Source of the DNA: Candidatus Nitrosopumilus sp. SW
GTDB lineage: Archaea > Thermoproteota > Nitrososphaeria > Nitrososphaerales > Nitrosopumilaceae
Assembly: GCF_006740685.1 (NCBI RefSeq)
Contig: NZ_CP035425.1
Span: forward strand, 1,341,687 to 1,405,686
Direction of reading: 5' to 3'
Length of the DNA: 64,000 nucleotides
The translations under genes were made by a program, and so were the position numbers. The first letter of the stretch is position 1; each line of letters opens with the position of its first letter. Positions 23,986 to 33,190 of the stretch are shown here, in pieces. The notes beneath the pieces are model-generated. The model was not told where the DNA came from, searched no databases, and saw only the letters and a program-made list of their open reading frames with translations.

Positions 23986-25407
23986 CTAGTTCACACTCTT
24001 TACTGTTGCAACTCCTCTAATTGATGGTCCGCCATTTCCCATAATCATTGATTGCATTGGATCTCCCTTCCCGCAATTTGTAATTGGTCTGACTGTAAAG
24101 TCGTTTCCACATGCATCAATTGATTCAAAAAACTCTGGTGAGGTTCCCATGACAATCACATCTCTAAGTAAATCTGTAACTTCACCATTCTCAATTTTTT
24201 GTGCATACTGACAGGATATGCTCCAATTGTACCGTTTCATGTCAATTGATGGGATTTTCATATTGGAAATAAGATATCCATTTTTTACTTCTTTTATCAT
24301 TTCTTCAACATCCCAATCTCCATTTCCAATACACGTACATGCCATTCTGATTAATGGCATAAAACGAAAGTTAGTTGCTCTCATGTTTCCGGTAGGCGGT
24401 TTGTTGAAAATTTGCCCTGTTTCTCTATTTTGCATGTGATTTTTTAAAACACCTTTTTCCATCAGAGTGGTTTTCCTTGTCTGAACTCCTTCATCATCAA
24501 AAAAATACCATCCTAAACTTTCTTTGATGGTAGGGTCATCAAACACATTTAGCTGTTCTGATCCGATTTTTTCTCCAATTTTTCCTTTCCACCAAGCTCC
24601 TCCTGCCCATGCCATCTCTTTTCCTAACACCCTGTCTGCTTCTGATGGATGACCTAAAATCTCATGTGTAAGCAATGCCACAAAATCTGGATTCATGACA
24701 ACGGTTGATTTTTCTTCTTTTGCAGGTTTTGCTGATAATAATTCTGATGCTTTTTTAGCAATTTCTTGTGCACTGTTTTGTGTTTTATCATTCCTTGTTA
24801 TTTGCTCCATGCCTCCTCTTCCTCCTTCTGTAATGTTTACTGATTGAGTTAAACCAGATTCATGTGCAGTAGCAACCATGTCAATTACTACATCTGAAAA
24901 ATTCTGTAATATTTCAGATCCTTCACTATTTGTAAAATATTTTGAATTATTTGTATACCATGGATTTACAATTGACTTGATAATTTTTGGTGCATCTAAA
25001 ATATTTTTATTACACTCTATTCCGATTTTCATCAATTTTTCTAAATCTGGTTTTTCTAATATTGGATAATCTATCTTTTTCTTTACTGCAACATTTGGAT
25101 ATATGCTGAATTTTTCTTTTTTATTTTTTGCATAATGAACAGAATTTTTAATTGATTCGTCAATCGAATTTTTAATTTGTTCTTTTGATTTTGGGTTTGT
25201 GATTGAGCAAAAACTCCATGTTCCGTTTTTTACCAGTCTTATTCCTATCCCTGTATCATTAATTGATCTAACGTGCTCTGTTTCTCCATTTTCCATTAAT
25301 ACTGATTTTCTCTCTTGTTCTTCAGCTCTTGCATCGCAGTATTGAACACCTGCATCAACTGCATATTTTATGGCATAATCTGCTAACTCTTGTAACTGAG
25401 TATCCAT
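23986..25407 (-). CDS. tldD: TldD-family metalloprotease
   Basis: A 473-aa TldD-type protein. The zinc site H248-E249-xxx-H253 is visible in LTHEILGHPSEADR, and the GGRGGM and MIMGNGGPSIRGVA regions fit the family. TldD normally works with TldE to degrade unfolded peptides or mature ribosomal natural products and antitoxins. No TldE-type gene adjoins it, though the upstream neighbour is only a 45-codon ORF. It probably leads the glycosylase operon. Confidence 0.88.
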   Translation of the reverse strand: MDTQLQELADYAIKYAVDAGVQYCDARAEEQERKSVLMENGETEHVRSINDTGIGIRLVKNGTWSFCSITNPKSKEQIKNSIDESIKNSVHYAKNKKEKFSIYPNVAVKKKIDYPILEKPDLEKLMKIGIECNKNILDAPKIIKSIVNPWYTNNSKYFTNSEGSEILQNFSDVVIDMVATAHESGLTQSVNITEGGRGGMEQITRNDKTQNSAQEIAKKASELLSAKPAKEEKSTVVMNPDFVALLTHEILGHPSEADRVLGKEMAWAGGAWWKGKIGEKIGSEQLNVFDDPTIKESLGWYFFDDEGVQTRKTTLMEKGVLKNHMQNRETGQIFNKPPTGNMRATNFRFMPLIRMACTCIGNGDWDVEEMIKEVKNGYLISNMKIPSIDMKRYNWSISCQYAQKIENGEVTDLLRDVIVMGTSPEFFESIDACGNDFTVRPITNCGKGDPMQSMIMGNGGPSIRGVATVKSVN

Positions 25408-25447
25408 ATGCTATGAATCTGGGAGGTATTCCTAAGTCTTCTGGTCT

Positions 25448-25585
25448 TTAATTATTTGAAATAGCAGGCATGGTAAAGTAATATTCATCTTCGAATTCAT
25501 AGTCCTTTTTTCCTACTTTACGCAAGAATTCAAAGTATTGTGTACAGTTTTTATAAAATTCTCTGTTTTTTTCATGCTCATCCAT
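25448..25585 (-). CDS. 45-aa hypothetical protein
   Basis: ATG at 25583-25585 opens a 45-codon frame (MDEHEKNREFYKNCTQYFEF start, ending MPAISNN). It is charged and aromatic-rich with a single cysteine, and the flow of codons looks coding. It lies between the tldD start and the kinase stop. No motif or known relative was recognised. Confidence 0.5.
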   Translation of the reverse strand: MDEHEKNREFYKNCTQYFEFLRKVGKKDYEFEDEYYFTMPAISNN

Positions 25586-25653
25586 ACTGTATCTTGATAA
25601 ATTGACATTTTTTGAGGATAGTGAGTGATTTTAGTTCTCAGAGCTTATTTTCT

Positions 25654-27546
25654 TTAAGCAGTCCCTACTGGACTTCTTGGCTGTTCTCCAGAACCTTGTT
25701 TTGGTAGGGTTAATGAAAATACTGCTCCTTGATTTGGACTGCTTTTAACTGAAATTTTTCCACCATGATTGTCCACAATTCCCTTACAAATTGCAAGACC
25801 TAAACCACTTCCACCTGTTTCTCTTGTTAAAGTTGCATCTACTTGATAGAATTTTTTGAATAGATCTTTTTGTTTATCAATTGGAATGCCTATGCCATTA
25901 TCTGAAACATTGATTTTAATTTCTGTTGGAGACTCTTCCATCGTAATTTCAATTTTACCTGTACCTGGAGATACTGCAGTTAAACTGTTTTTGATTAGAT
26001 TCGTTATTACTTGTTTGATTCTGTCGGAGTCATGGTTTATTTCTAAATCTTTAATGTTTGAAGTCAATTCAATGTTGTTCTTTTCTGCCTCTGGCAATAA
26101 TGAATTTACTGAACTGCATACTGTCTCATTGATGTTTTTCATTTCTTTTTTCATTCTTAATTGACCTAACTCTAATTTTTGTGCGTCAAGTAAGTCTGAG
26201 ATAATTGATAGTAATGTCTCAGAACTGTTTTTGATAATTGTGATTCTTTCTTTTTGTTTTGCTGTTAATTTTCCTAAATGTTCACTGAGCAGAATGTCTG
26301 AATATCCTTGAATTGGAACTAGAGGTGTTTTTAATTCATGTGTGATCATTGCAAGGAATTCATCTTTTGCAATGTCTGTTTGTTTTGCCTCTTCTTCTTT
26401 TTCTTTAATTGTATTTGACATTATGTTAAAGTTATTCACTAATTGTCCTACTTCATCTGAACCTGAATATTCTATTTTTTCACCATATACCCCTTCTTTG
26501 ACTTTGGAAATTGCGCTTGTAATTGACTCAAGTGGTGATAATGATTGTTTAATCACAAATACAACTATTACAAAAATTGCTATGTTTATGGCTAATAATC
26601 CTTGAATAATTCCCTCTCCTGATGAACTTTCAGAGATTAATTTGTCATTCCATGTTTTAACAACATGATCTACATGTTCAAACAAAATCAATTTCTGCTC
26701 ACTCATTTCATTTTTAGCCAAATTAAATTCTGGAGACAAGAGTGCTCTTTCTTCAAGAATTTGGATTCTGATTTGAATAGATTCCCATAATGGCTCTAAT
26801 TGTCGTAATGCACTTGAATTCTCTCTAGGTATTCTCTTCAAGTCCTCGTGAGTTTTTCCTACACTCTCTACATCTAACCCTGACGTTGAAATTCCTAATA
26901 GTTTTCTAAGATCAATTTCAAATTCTAGCCTTTCTTCTTTTAGTATTTCTTGTGAATTTACTTCTTCTCCAATTGAAATTAACAGAGTTTGTTGACCTAT
27001 ATTTTTAGCATATTCTGCTAATTCTTGTGCAATTTGTTTATGTCTATTAAAATCTCTGTCTAATGGATCTAATTCCTTGATTAATTGATCTGTAAGTAAA
27101 ACTAAATCTTGATTCTTTTGTAGTACATAGTTAACTGCATCTGTAGCTTCTTTATCAAATACTGATGTTGCTTTCACATTTTCTACTTTGAATTTATAAT
27201 CTTCCCATTGCGTAATAGTATGATCAAAATGAGTAGTAATTTCGGGTGTTGGGGTTTTAGCAATTGTTAAACCGTCGATATTACCGCCATTTTTTATTTC
27301 ATATAATATTAACTCAACTTCATTAATTTCGTTTTGTAGTTTTTCCTTATCCTCTGTATTTCCGTTTGCAATTGAAACTGCAAATCCTGCAATTGATTCT
27401 GATTTTACTTTAATGTCTGCTATTTTGATAATGGAATGTGATTCATCATATTCTCCGGCACCTTCTTGATATAGCAAGAATAAGTTAATTGCAGCTACTG
27501 CTACCAAAACTGATATCAAAAGATATGTCTTTGTGACTATCTTCAT
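25654..27546 (-). CDS. Membrane sensor histidine kinase (4-helix sensor, HAMP, HisKA, HATPase)
   Basis: A 630-aa sensor kinase. TM1 is at ~7-27, a long extracellular helical sensor at ~30-312, TM2 at ~313-333 and HAMP at ~334-386. The HisKA domain has phospho-acceptor H403 in ITHELKTPL. The HATPase domain carries the N-box NLIKNSLTAV, DNGIGIP and GGSGLGLAI boxes. It would autophosphorylate in response to an external signal and pass phosphate to a partner. Divergent from it, 62 nt away, lie an Hpt protein gene and a response-regulator gene, the likely partners. The sensor has no recognisable ligand domain. Confidence 0.93.
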   Translation of the reverse strand: MKIVTKTYLLISVLVAVAAINLFLLYQEGAGEYDESHSIIKIADIKVKSESIAGFAVSIANGNTEDKEKLQNEINEVELILYEIKNGGNIDGLTIAKTPTPEITTHFDHTITQWEDYKFKVENVKATSVFDKEATDAVNYVLQKNQDLVLLTDQLIKELDPLDRDFNRHKQIAQELAEYAKNIGQQTLLISIGEEVNSQEILKEERLEFEIDLRKLLGISTSGLDVESVGKTHEDLKRIPRENSSALRQLEPLWESIQIRIQILEERALLSPEFNLAKNEMSEQKLILFEHVDHVVKTWNDKLISESSSGEGIIQGLLAINIAIFVIVVFVIKQSLSPLESITSAISKVKEGVYGEKIEYSGSDEVGQLVNNFNIMSNTIKEKEEEAKQTDIAKDEFLAMITHELKTPLVPIQGYSDILLSEHLGKLTAKQKERITIIKNSSETLLSIISDLLDAQKLELGQLRMKKEMKNINETVCSSVNSLLPEAEKNNIELTSNIKDLEINHDSDRIKQVITNLIKNSLTAVSPGTGKIEITMEESPTEIKINVSDNGIGIPIDKQKDLFKKFYQVDATLTRETGGSGLGLAICKGIVDNHGGKISVKSSPNQGAVFSLTLPKQGSGEQPRSPVGTA

Positions 27547-27608
27547 ATGGGAAAATCTCTGGCATATAGTATAAAAGTAATGGTCAGATTTTAGCTGTTG
27601 TTATTGTA

Positions 27609-27962
27609 ATGTCTGATGAATTTATCAAACTGGCAACTAAAGAAATCCATGAAGAAATTTTAGGCATGGGAAACATCTTAAATTCTTGTTCTGATGATGC
27701 TAAAGTTTTTCAAAACTCTGATCGACTCCAAAAACATACTCATAAAATCAAAGGACTGGCACCAATGATGGGAAAAGGCTCCATGGGCAGTTTAGCAAAT
27801 GTTCTTGATGATATTTTAAAACAAATTATGGTTGGAAAAACCCCTGGGGGAATATTTGATGTCTTTGCTTATTCTCATGAAAAATTAACGCAAAATATGA
27901 GTAATAATTCAGATTTGGAGCCTGTTATTGAAAAGGCCAAAAATTTCCTAAATGACATGTAA
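27609..27962 (+). CDS. Stand-alone Hpt phosphotransfer protein
   Basis: A 117-aa helical protein with the Hpt signature HKIKGLAPMMG: H45 is the candidate phospho-acceptor, followed by the K48-G49 pair seen in HxLKG. The rest is predicted helix, as in four-helix Hpt bundles. It would relay phosphate between the divergent histidine kinase and the response regulator 39 nt downstream. Context and motif agree, but phosphotransfer has not been shown. Confidence 0.75.
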   Translation: MSDEFIKLATKEIHEEILGMGNILNSCSDDAKVFQNSDRLQKHTHKIKGLAPMMGKGSMGSLANVLDDILKQIMVGKTPGGIFDVFAYSHEKLTQNMSNNSDLEPVIEKAKNFLNDM

Positions 27963-28001
27963 TTCTAAATATTTTTTACATGTGATGACTTTTAATCTCA
28001 C

Positions 28002-28370
28002 ATGACCAAAATTATGATAGCTGATGACTCTGATGCTATCCGTCTGGTACTAAAAGATATTTTGTCTATTGGTGAACATGAGGTAATTGCTGAAGCTGTT
28101 GATGGTGCTGAAGCTGTTGATTTTTACAAACAACACAGTCCTGAAATTCTTTTACTTGATTTGGCTATGCCAAAAAAGGATGGATTAGAAGTGGTAAAAG
28201 AACTAATCATATATGATCCTAATGCAAAAATAATTTTGATTACTGCAAGCGATGATCAAAAAATTATTAACGAATGTATGAAATCTGGCGCCACCTCGTA
28301 CATTTCAAAACCTTTTGATTTCAATAGCGTTCTAAAATCAATCACTGATATCTCAGGAAACGATAATTAG
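28002..28370 (+). CDS. CheY-like single-domain response regulator
   Basis: The 122-aa receiver has the acidic pair D8-D9, phospho-acceptor D53 in LLLDLAMP, T81 and K103 in SKPF, all the conserved residues of an active receiver. There is no output domain, so it acts by protein contact or as a relay. It is the second gene of the Hpt transcript and faces the divergent kinase. The PIN-ATPase gene follows after 30 nt. Confidence 0.92.
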   Translation: MTKIMIADDSDAIRLVLKDILSIGEHEVIAEAVDGAEAVDFYKQHSPEILLLDLAMPKKDGLEVVKELIIYDPNAKIILITASDDQKIINECMKSGATSYISKPFDFNSVLKSITDISGNDN

Positions 28371-28400
28371 GACACATTATAATTAGAATTTGTAAGAAAT

Positions 28401-30218
28401 TTGTCAAAAATTGTAGCTGATACTAGTGTTGTAATTAATGGACAACTGATATCACAAATAGAAAAAGGTACAGTTCGAAACTCTCAAATCATTATTCCTC
28501 AAGCTGTTTTAGACGAACTGCAATCTCAGGCATCAAATAAAAAAGAACAAGGATTTGTAGGATTGGAAAAAATTCGTAAGATAAAAGATCTTTCTGGTAG
28601 TTTTGGATTAGAAGTTGTCTTAGAGGGTTCTCATCTGTCTTCAGATGAAATTAAACTTGCTGGTAGTGGAAGAATTGATGCAATAATTGCTGATATTGCA
28701 AAACAAAATGATGCTACACTTTACACTTCTGATCATGTTCAATATTTAGTTGCACAAGCAAAAGGAATTCAAACTGTCTTTCTAAAGACTGAAGTTAAAA
28801 AAGAAACTTTGGAATTTCTAAAGTTCTTTGATGCTGAAACCATGAGTGTTCATCTAAAAGAAAATCAACCTCCTCTTGCTAAAAGAGGCAAACCTGGTGC
28901 ATTTTTACTCACAAAAATCAATGATGATGTTCTTTCACGAGACTATTTGGAGATGATTTCTTCTCAAATATTGGATGCAGTAAATGCAAATGATTCAAAC
29001 ACTGTTGAGATATCTAAAACTGGAGCTTCTGTAGTTCAGTATGAAGATTACCGAATTGCAATTACACATCCTCCTTTCTCTGAATCATTTGAAATAACGA
29101 TTGTGCATCCAATAATACAACTGTCTCTTGATGATTATAGTATCTCTGAAAAACTAATGGAGCGATTTTCTGATAGAGCAGAAGGAATTGTAATCTCCGG
29201 TCCTCCTGGTTCTGGAAAAAGTACTTTAGCATCTGGACTGGCAAATTTTTATCACAACAAGGGAAAGATTGTAAAAACATTTGAATCTCCACGTGATTTA
29301 CAAGTTGATCCTGGTATTACTCAATATAGTAAACTTGATGGTAGTTTTGATAACACTGCTGATATCTTACTTCTCGTACGTCCTGATTATACTGTATTTG
29401 ATGAAGTAAGACGTCGTGAAGACTTTAGAACATTTGCTGATTTGAGATTAACCGGAGTTGGAATGGTTGGAGTGGTTCATGCAAATTCTCCTTTAGATGC
29501 AATTCAAAGATTTATTGGAAAAATTGAACTTGGAATCATTCCAAATGTTTTAGACACTGTGGTGTTTGTTAAAGATGGACAAATTGGAACTGTCTATGAT
29601 TTAGAGTTAAAAGTCAAAGTACCTTCTGGAATGACTGAATCTGATCTTGCTAGACCTGTTATTGAAATTAGAAATTTTGCTGATAATACATTAGAACATG
29701 AAATATACACATTTGGAGAAGAAAATGTGATAGTTCCTGTAGGTAAAAAAACCAAAGTAGGCATAGAAAAACTGGCTGAAGACAAAATACGTGAGACCTT
29801 TAAAAAATACGATCCACGTGCCCAAGTCGAAATTCTTTCTGATAATCGAGTCAAGGTGCTAGTTGATGAACAATATATTCCATCTATCATTGGCCGAGGG
29901 GGTTCTAACATTAACGAAATTGAAAAATCACTACAAGTACATATTGATGTTGTTAAAAAAGACTCTGAAAATTATCATTTAGATTCTAATGACTTACCAT
30001 TTACTTTTTCAGAATCAAAAACAGCTCTGATTCTTACTGTGAGCAAAGAGTATACTGCAATGCACGCTGACATTTATGTTAATGATGAATATGTCACATC
30101 AACTAGGATTGGAAAAAAAGGACAAATCAAAATTCCAAAACGTTCTGATGTTGCAAGAAATTTAATGAAACTTGCATCTTCTCAAAATGACATTCAGTTA
30201 TTTCTCAAAGATTTTTAA
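28401..30218 (+). CDS. PIN-domain, ATPase and KH-domain protein
   Basis: A 605-aa archaeal protein (TTG start) with three modules. An N-terminal PIN nuclease-like domain (D7, E39 and D93 among acidic positions) is followed by an AAA/PilT-like secretion-type ATPase with Walker A GPPGSGKST (267-275), and a KH domain containing the RNA-binding loop IIGRGG near residue 498. It is a common archaeal protein, probably linked to RNA processing or quality control. The 3' end overlaps the convergent DtxR-family gene by 14 nt. The exact function is not known. Confidence 0.85.
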   Translation: MSKIVADTSVVINGQLISQIEKGTVRNSQIIIPQAVLDELQSQASNKKEQGFVGLEKIRKIKDLSGSFGLEVVLEGSHLSSDEIKLAGSGRIDAIIADIAKQNDATLYTSDHVQYLVAQAKGIQTVFLKTEVKKETLEFLKFFDAETMSVHLKENQPPLAKRGKPGAFLLTKINDDVLSRDYLEMISSQILDAVNANDSNTVEISKTGASVVQYEDYRIAITHPPFSESFEITIVHPIIQLSLDDYSISEKLMERFSDRAEGIVISGPPGSGKSTLASGLANFYHNKGKIVKTFESPRDLQVDPGITQYSKLDGSFDNTADILLLVRPDYTVFDEVRRREDFRTFADLRLTGVGMVGVVHANSPLDAIQRFIGKIELGIIPNVLDTVVFVKDGQIGTVYDLELKVKVPSGMTESDLARPVIEIRNFADNTLEHEIYTFGEENVIVPVGKKTKVGIEKLAEDKIRETFKKYDPRAQVEILSDNRVKVLVDEQYIPSIIGRGGSNINEIEKSLQVHIDVVKKDSENYHLDSNDLPFTFSESKTALILTVSKEYTAMHADIYVNDEYVTSTRIGKKGQIKIPKRSDVARNLMKLASSQNDIQLFLKDF

Positions 30219-30669
30219 AATTTTCAATAATTTTTGGATTTGCTTTTAGAAATGTAATGAATTTTCTTAACTGTTTGATTGTTTTTGGATTTAGATGATG
30301 TTCTATTCCTTCTGCATCTTGATTTGCAGTATCATACCCAACACCTAGAATCTCAAAAAACTCCAATAATATTCCGTGTTTTTGTCTTATCCCTTCAGCT
30401 ACCTCTGCCCCTTTTTTTGTTAAATTGATTCCATGATATTTCTCATATTCTAGGTATCCTCCTTCATCTAATCTTTGTAGCATTTTGGTAACGCTTGGTG
30501 CACTTACATTCATGTGTCTTGAAATGTCTAGTGTAGTTGCATATCCTTTTAATTCTACTAATTCTGAAATGATTTCCAAATAATCTTCCATTCTTGTACT
30601 AGAACGAGCTCTTTCTGATTGATGGGCTGCTTTGATGGAATCTAGTCTCTTGGAATTTTTACCTTTCAT
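30205..30669 (-). CDS. DtxR/MntR-family metal-dependent regulator
   Basis: A 154-aa regulator. The winged helix (DYLEIISELVELKGYATTLD, then SAPSVTKMLQRLDEGGYLEY) lies at ~28-75, and the helical dimer/metal domain has EGIRQKHGILLEFFEILGV and EGIEHHLNP with its Glu-His-His ligands. Members repress metal uptake genes when Mn(II) or Fe(II) binds. An inverted repeat at 30728-30756, between it and the divergent gene at 30806, is a candidate operator. The 3' end overlaps the PIN-ATPase stop. Confidence 0.88.
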   Translation of the reverse strand: MKGKNSKRLDSIKAAHQSERARSSTRMEDYLEIISELVELKGYATTLDISRHMNVSAPSVTKMLQRLDEGGYLEYEKYHGINLTKKGAEVAEGIRQKHGILLEFFEILGVGYDTANQDAEGIEHHLNPKTIKQLRKFITFLKANPKIIENFKNL

Positions 30670-30727
30670 GTAATCTTTGTATCTAAATTTTATCTATTAT
30701 AATTGAGTGTCTTTTTCAGAGATTTTT

Positions 30728-30756
30728 GGTTACTCTTTGTTGACTCAGAAGTAACC
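30728..30756. promoter_or_regulatory. Dyad GGTTACT-N15-AGTAACC upstream of the DtxR-family gene
   Basis: Perfect 7-bp arms at 30728-30734 and 30750-30756 flank a 15-bp spacer in the 136-bp divergent promoter region. Its location fits an operator for the DtxR/MntR-like regulator or its divergent neighbour. The spacer is longer than in many DtxR boxes, so the match is positional only. Confidence 0.4.
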
Positions 30757-30805
30757 GTTGTTGATCTTTGAATCTTAACTATTTTTTCCTACATTCTAGG
30801 TAGGA

Positions 30806-31162
30806 ATGGCAGACCCCCTAAAGGAACGACTAGAAAAACTTCGAAAAATCTCAGAATCTGCAAAACGTAGAGCAAGTTTGTATTCTGATGTTGCAAAAAT
30901 AGATGACAAACATACTGCTCGGTCGTTAGGTGCCCTTCAAAAAGCTCCTGCCCCTGGAAAAAAACTGCAAAAAATAGGCTTTCTTATGTTGTGGATACCT
31001 GAACCTACAGGTGTTACCTGTGCTGTTGGCGGTCCTATGATAGTTGCAGGACGATACTTGGAAAAGAAATACAACAGTGCCACAATTCACGATATTGGCC
31101 ACCAAACAAAAAACACCTTTTCATCAATTAGTGATTTTAAAACATCTGTGATGAATCATTAG
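30806..31162 (+). CDS. Hypothetical protein with a central hydrophobic segment
   Basis: A 118-aa protein with a basic helical N-terminal half (KERLEKLRKISESAKRRASL), a short hydrophobic Gly/Pro-rich central segment (IGFLMLWIPEPTGVTCAVGG) near 53-75 and a polar C-terminus. The central stretch could be one weak membrane helix or a buried core. It is divergent from the DtxR-family regulator with a shared dyad between them. Function unknown. Confidence 0.6.
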   Translation: MADPLKERLEKLRKISESAKRRASLYSDVAKIDDKHTARSLGALQKAPAPGKKLQKIGFLMLWIPEPTGVTCAVGGPMIVAGRYLEKKYNSATIHDIGHQTKNTFSSISDFKTSVMNH

Positions 31163-31170
31163 ATTGTCTT

Positions 31171-31914
31171 TTAGATGAGAATATCTTTTTCTGAATTAAT
31201 TAATGGTTTTTTTGGAATATCAAATATCTCAAATGAATCTAAATATCTCAAATGTTTTGAAATTGATTTTTCATCTAATGTGATGAGTATTCTGTCATTG
31301 TGCTGTATTTCATATTGCGATATGTCTGATAGGAATTTTTTTCCATTAACATAAACTTGAACTGTTTTCTTTCCCTCTCCACAAAATTCATTGACATCTT
31401 TAGAAAAATCATATTCGACAAAAATACAATCTTGCGTTATTTTTAATCCAATTGATGCAAAAAGCATTTCCAGTGGAACTCCTGTTGCATGTTTGTGAAT
31501 TAGATATGGGTTATGATCCTCAAAATGGATATACTTGCTAGATAGTTGGAATTGTGGTAGACCGAAATTTAGCTGTTCTCCATCTAACACAACAAGCATT
31601 GCTGCATGTGAATGATCACTTCCATACCTTCCAATGTTGTATTGATCTGCCAAAATTTGTTCAGGACTCATGTTTAATGTATTTTGGACAATTTGAGAAT
31701 CTATTTCATTTTGATTAATAAAATAATATGAAAAGAATCCTGCTGACACAATTACAAAAACTATAACTCCTATTACAAGACTCTTACTTTTTGATTTTGG
31801 TGTAATTGCTTGTTGTGGAATTGGTTGTAGATATTCAAAATTACTTTCTTCATAACGTCCAGGTAAACTGTCATCTGAGTCGATATCTTTTGGAAGTACT
31901 TTGTCTTCAGACAA
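31171..31914 (-). CDS. Membrane-anchored extracellular protein with His-rich domain
   Basis: A 247-aa protein with an N-terminal cytoplasmic tail (~1-43), one membrane helix (~44-67, SLVIGVIVFVIVSAGFFSYYF) and an external domain. The latter has a DHSHAAMLVVL strand, HFEDHNPYLIHKHATG and a later GKKTVQVYVNGKKF, a ubiquitin-like beta-grasp layout with many histidines that could bind metal. Its partner is unknown. It converges on the hypothetical gene at 30806. Confidence 0.7.
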   Translation of the reverse strand: MSEDKVLPKDIDSDDSLPGRYEESNFEYLQPIPQQAITPKSKSKSLVIGVIVFVIVSAGFFSYYFINQNEIDSQIVQNTLNMSPEQILADQYNIGRYGSDHSHAAMLVVLDGEQLNFGLPQFQLSSKYIHFEDHNPYLIHKHATGVPLEMLFASIGLKITQDCIFVEYDFSKDVNEFCGEGKKTVQVYVNGKKFLSDISQYEIQHNDRILITLDEKSISKHLRYLDSFEIFDIPKKPLINSEKDILI

Positions 31915-31999
31915 TTACATGGAATTTCTCTTGTTTGTATAAATGTCCTTGATTCTAAAATTGATTAACGTATTTTAAAAGGCGCATTCAAATTGAAAT

Positions 32000-32491
32000 G
32001 TGACTACTAGGGCTCAGGCACTAATTCCAATCTCAATTGCTGCTGTTATTATTGGAGTTGTAGGCTTGATGTCCATTCCTAGTGAGAGTAAATTAGAATC
32101 AGTTGAGTTTCCTAGGGGTACAATAATGGTTGATGATGTCCCGCTTGAGGTGCAAATAGCAGATACTGAACCTAGAAGAGTACGTGGTCTGATGTTCCAA
32201 GATCAATTACCATATGATCAAGGGATGATCTTCGTCTTTGGTGAACCTGGACTTTATTCTCTGTGGATGCTTAACATGCAATTTCCACTTGATATGATCT
32301 GGTTTGATGAAAACGGCAAAGTTGTTCACATTGAACAGAATGTTCCTCCATGCAAAGCTGCTCTAGAAATTGCTACATGTCAAAGTGTAGTTCCTGATAG
32401 TAATGCAGTTTACATTCTTGAGGTAACTGCTGGATTTATTGAACAAAACAATATCACAAAAGATTCCATTCTAACTATAATCTCAATTTAG
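32000..32491 (+). CDS. DUF192-type exported protein
   Basis: A 163-aa protein with a GTG start and an N-terminal signal anchor (~10-25). The body has the DUF192 pattern: PRRVRGLMFQDQLPYDQGMIF, then YSLWMLNMQFPLDMIWFDENG and a closing VVHIEQNVPPC. DUF192 is a compact beta-rich domain found on many archaeal and bacterial surface proteins, function unknown. The TAG at 32491 is followed 32 nt later by the next exported-type gene. Confidence 0.8.
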   Translation: MTTRAQALIPISIAAVIIGVVGLMSIPSESKLESVEFPRGTIMVDDVPLEVQIADTEPRRVRGLMFQDQLPYDQGMIFVFGEPGLYSLWMLNMQFPLDMIWFDENGKVVHIEQNVPPCKAALEIATCQSVVPDSNAVYILEVTAGFIEQNNITKDSILTIISI

Positions 32492-32531
32492 AATTGCAAA
32501 ACCTTATCTTTGAATAGTAGATTTGTTGTTT

Positions 32532-33167
32532 GTGAATAAATTAATTGTAATTCCAATAATCCTTGGCATTGCAGCTGTTCTCTCATATTCTATGTTAGTT
32601 TCTGATGATCCTTCTGAATCTCTTACTACTCCTATCTATGATTCTGGTTTTACTTATTATGACATTGAAGCAATTCAAACATCTCTAAAGGAACATGATA
32701 TTTTTGTTTCATCTCCTACAGCTATAACTGATCATACTATTGGTCAATACTGTACATTTTTTGAAAAAGGACTTCCGAGAAATGTAGAATACTGTACAAC
32801 TACTGCTGTTTTAGATTCAAATGGTAATACCCTTGGAAATATCAATATCGGTGGAAGTATCTCCTCTCCAATTTTGGCAATTGCAAATCTTGAAACTGAT
32901 ACCTTGGAATCTGATAAAGAAACAACATACGCAATATTTGAGGCTGTAATTCAGACACTTGTTTGCGATTGTTGGGAAGAAGAAGAATCAATTGGATTTG
33001 AAACTATTTCTGAATGGGTAGACACAGTACATACTTTCTATTATGACTCTGATGAGCGTAATATCAAATCCAAAATTAACAATTTGGCTGATACTAAAAT
33101 CCTCCTTGAAATTACTTCAAAAGATAATTCTGTGTTACAGACATTAATTATTACAAAACACGTCTAA
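32532..33167 (+). CDS. Exported hypothetical protein
   Basis: The GTG at 32532 gives 211 aa starting MNKLIVIPIILGIAAVLSYS, a natural signal anchor; an upstream TTG at 32523 adds three residues and is less likely. The remainder is a soluble beta-rich extracellular part containing CTFFEKG, EYCTTT and CDCWEEEE. The cysteines (four visible) may form disulphides. No known domain recognised. It lies between the DUF192 and TauE-type genes on one strand. Confidence 0.65.
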   Translation: MNKLIVIPIILGIAAVLSYSMLVSDDPSESLTTPIYDSGFTYYDIEAIQTSLKEHDIFVSSPTAITDHTIGQYCTFFEKGLPRNVEYCTTTAVLDSNGNTLGNINIGGSISSPILAIANLETDTLESDKETTYAIFEAVIQTLVCDCWEEEESIGFETISEWVDTVHTFYYDSDERNIKSKINNLADTKILLEITSKDNSVLQTLIITKHV

Positions 33168-33190
33168 TTATATACAACAAAATTCTTTGA

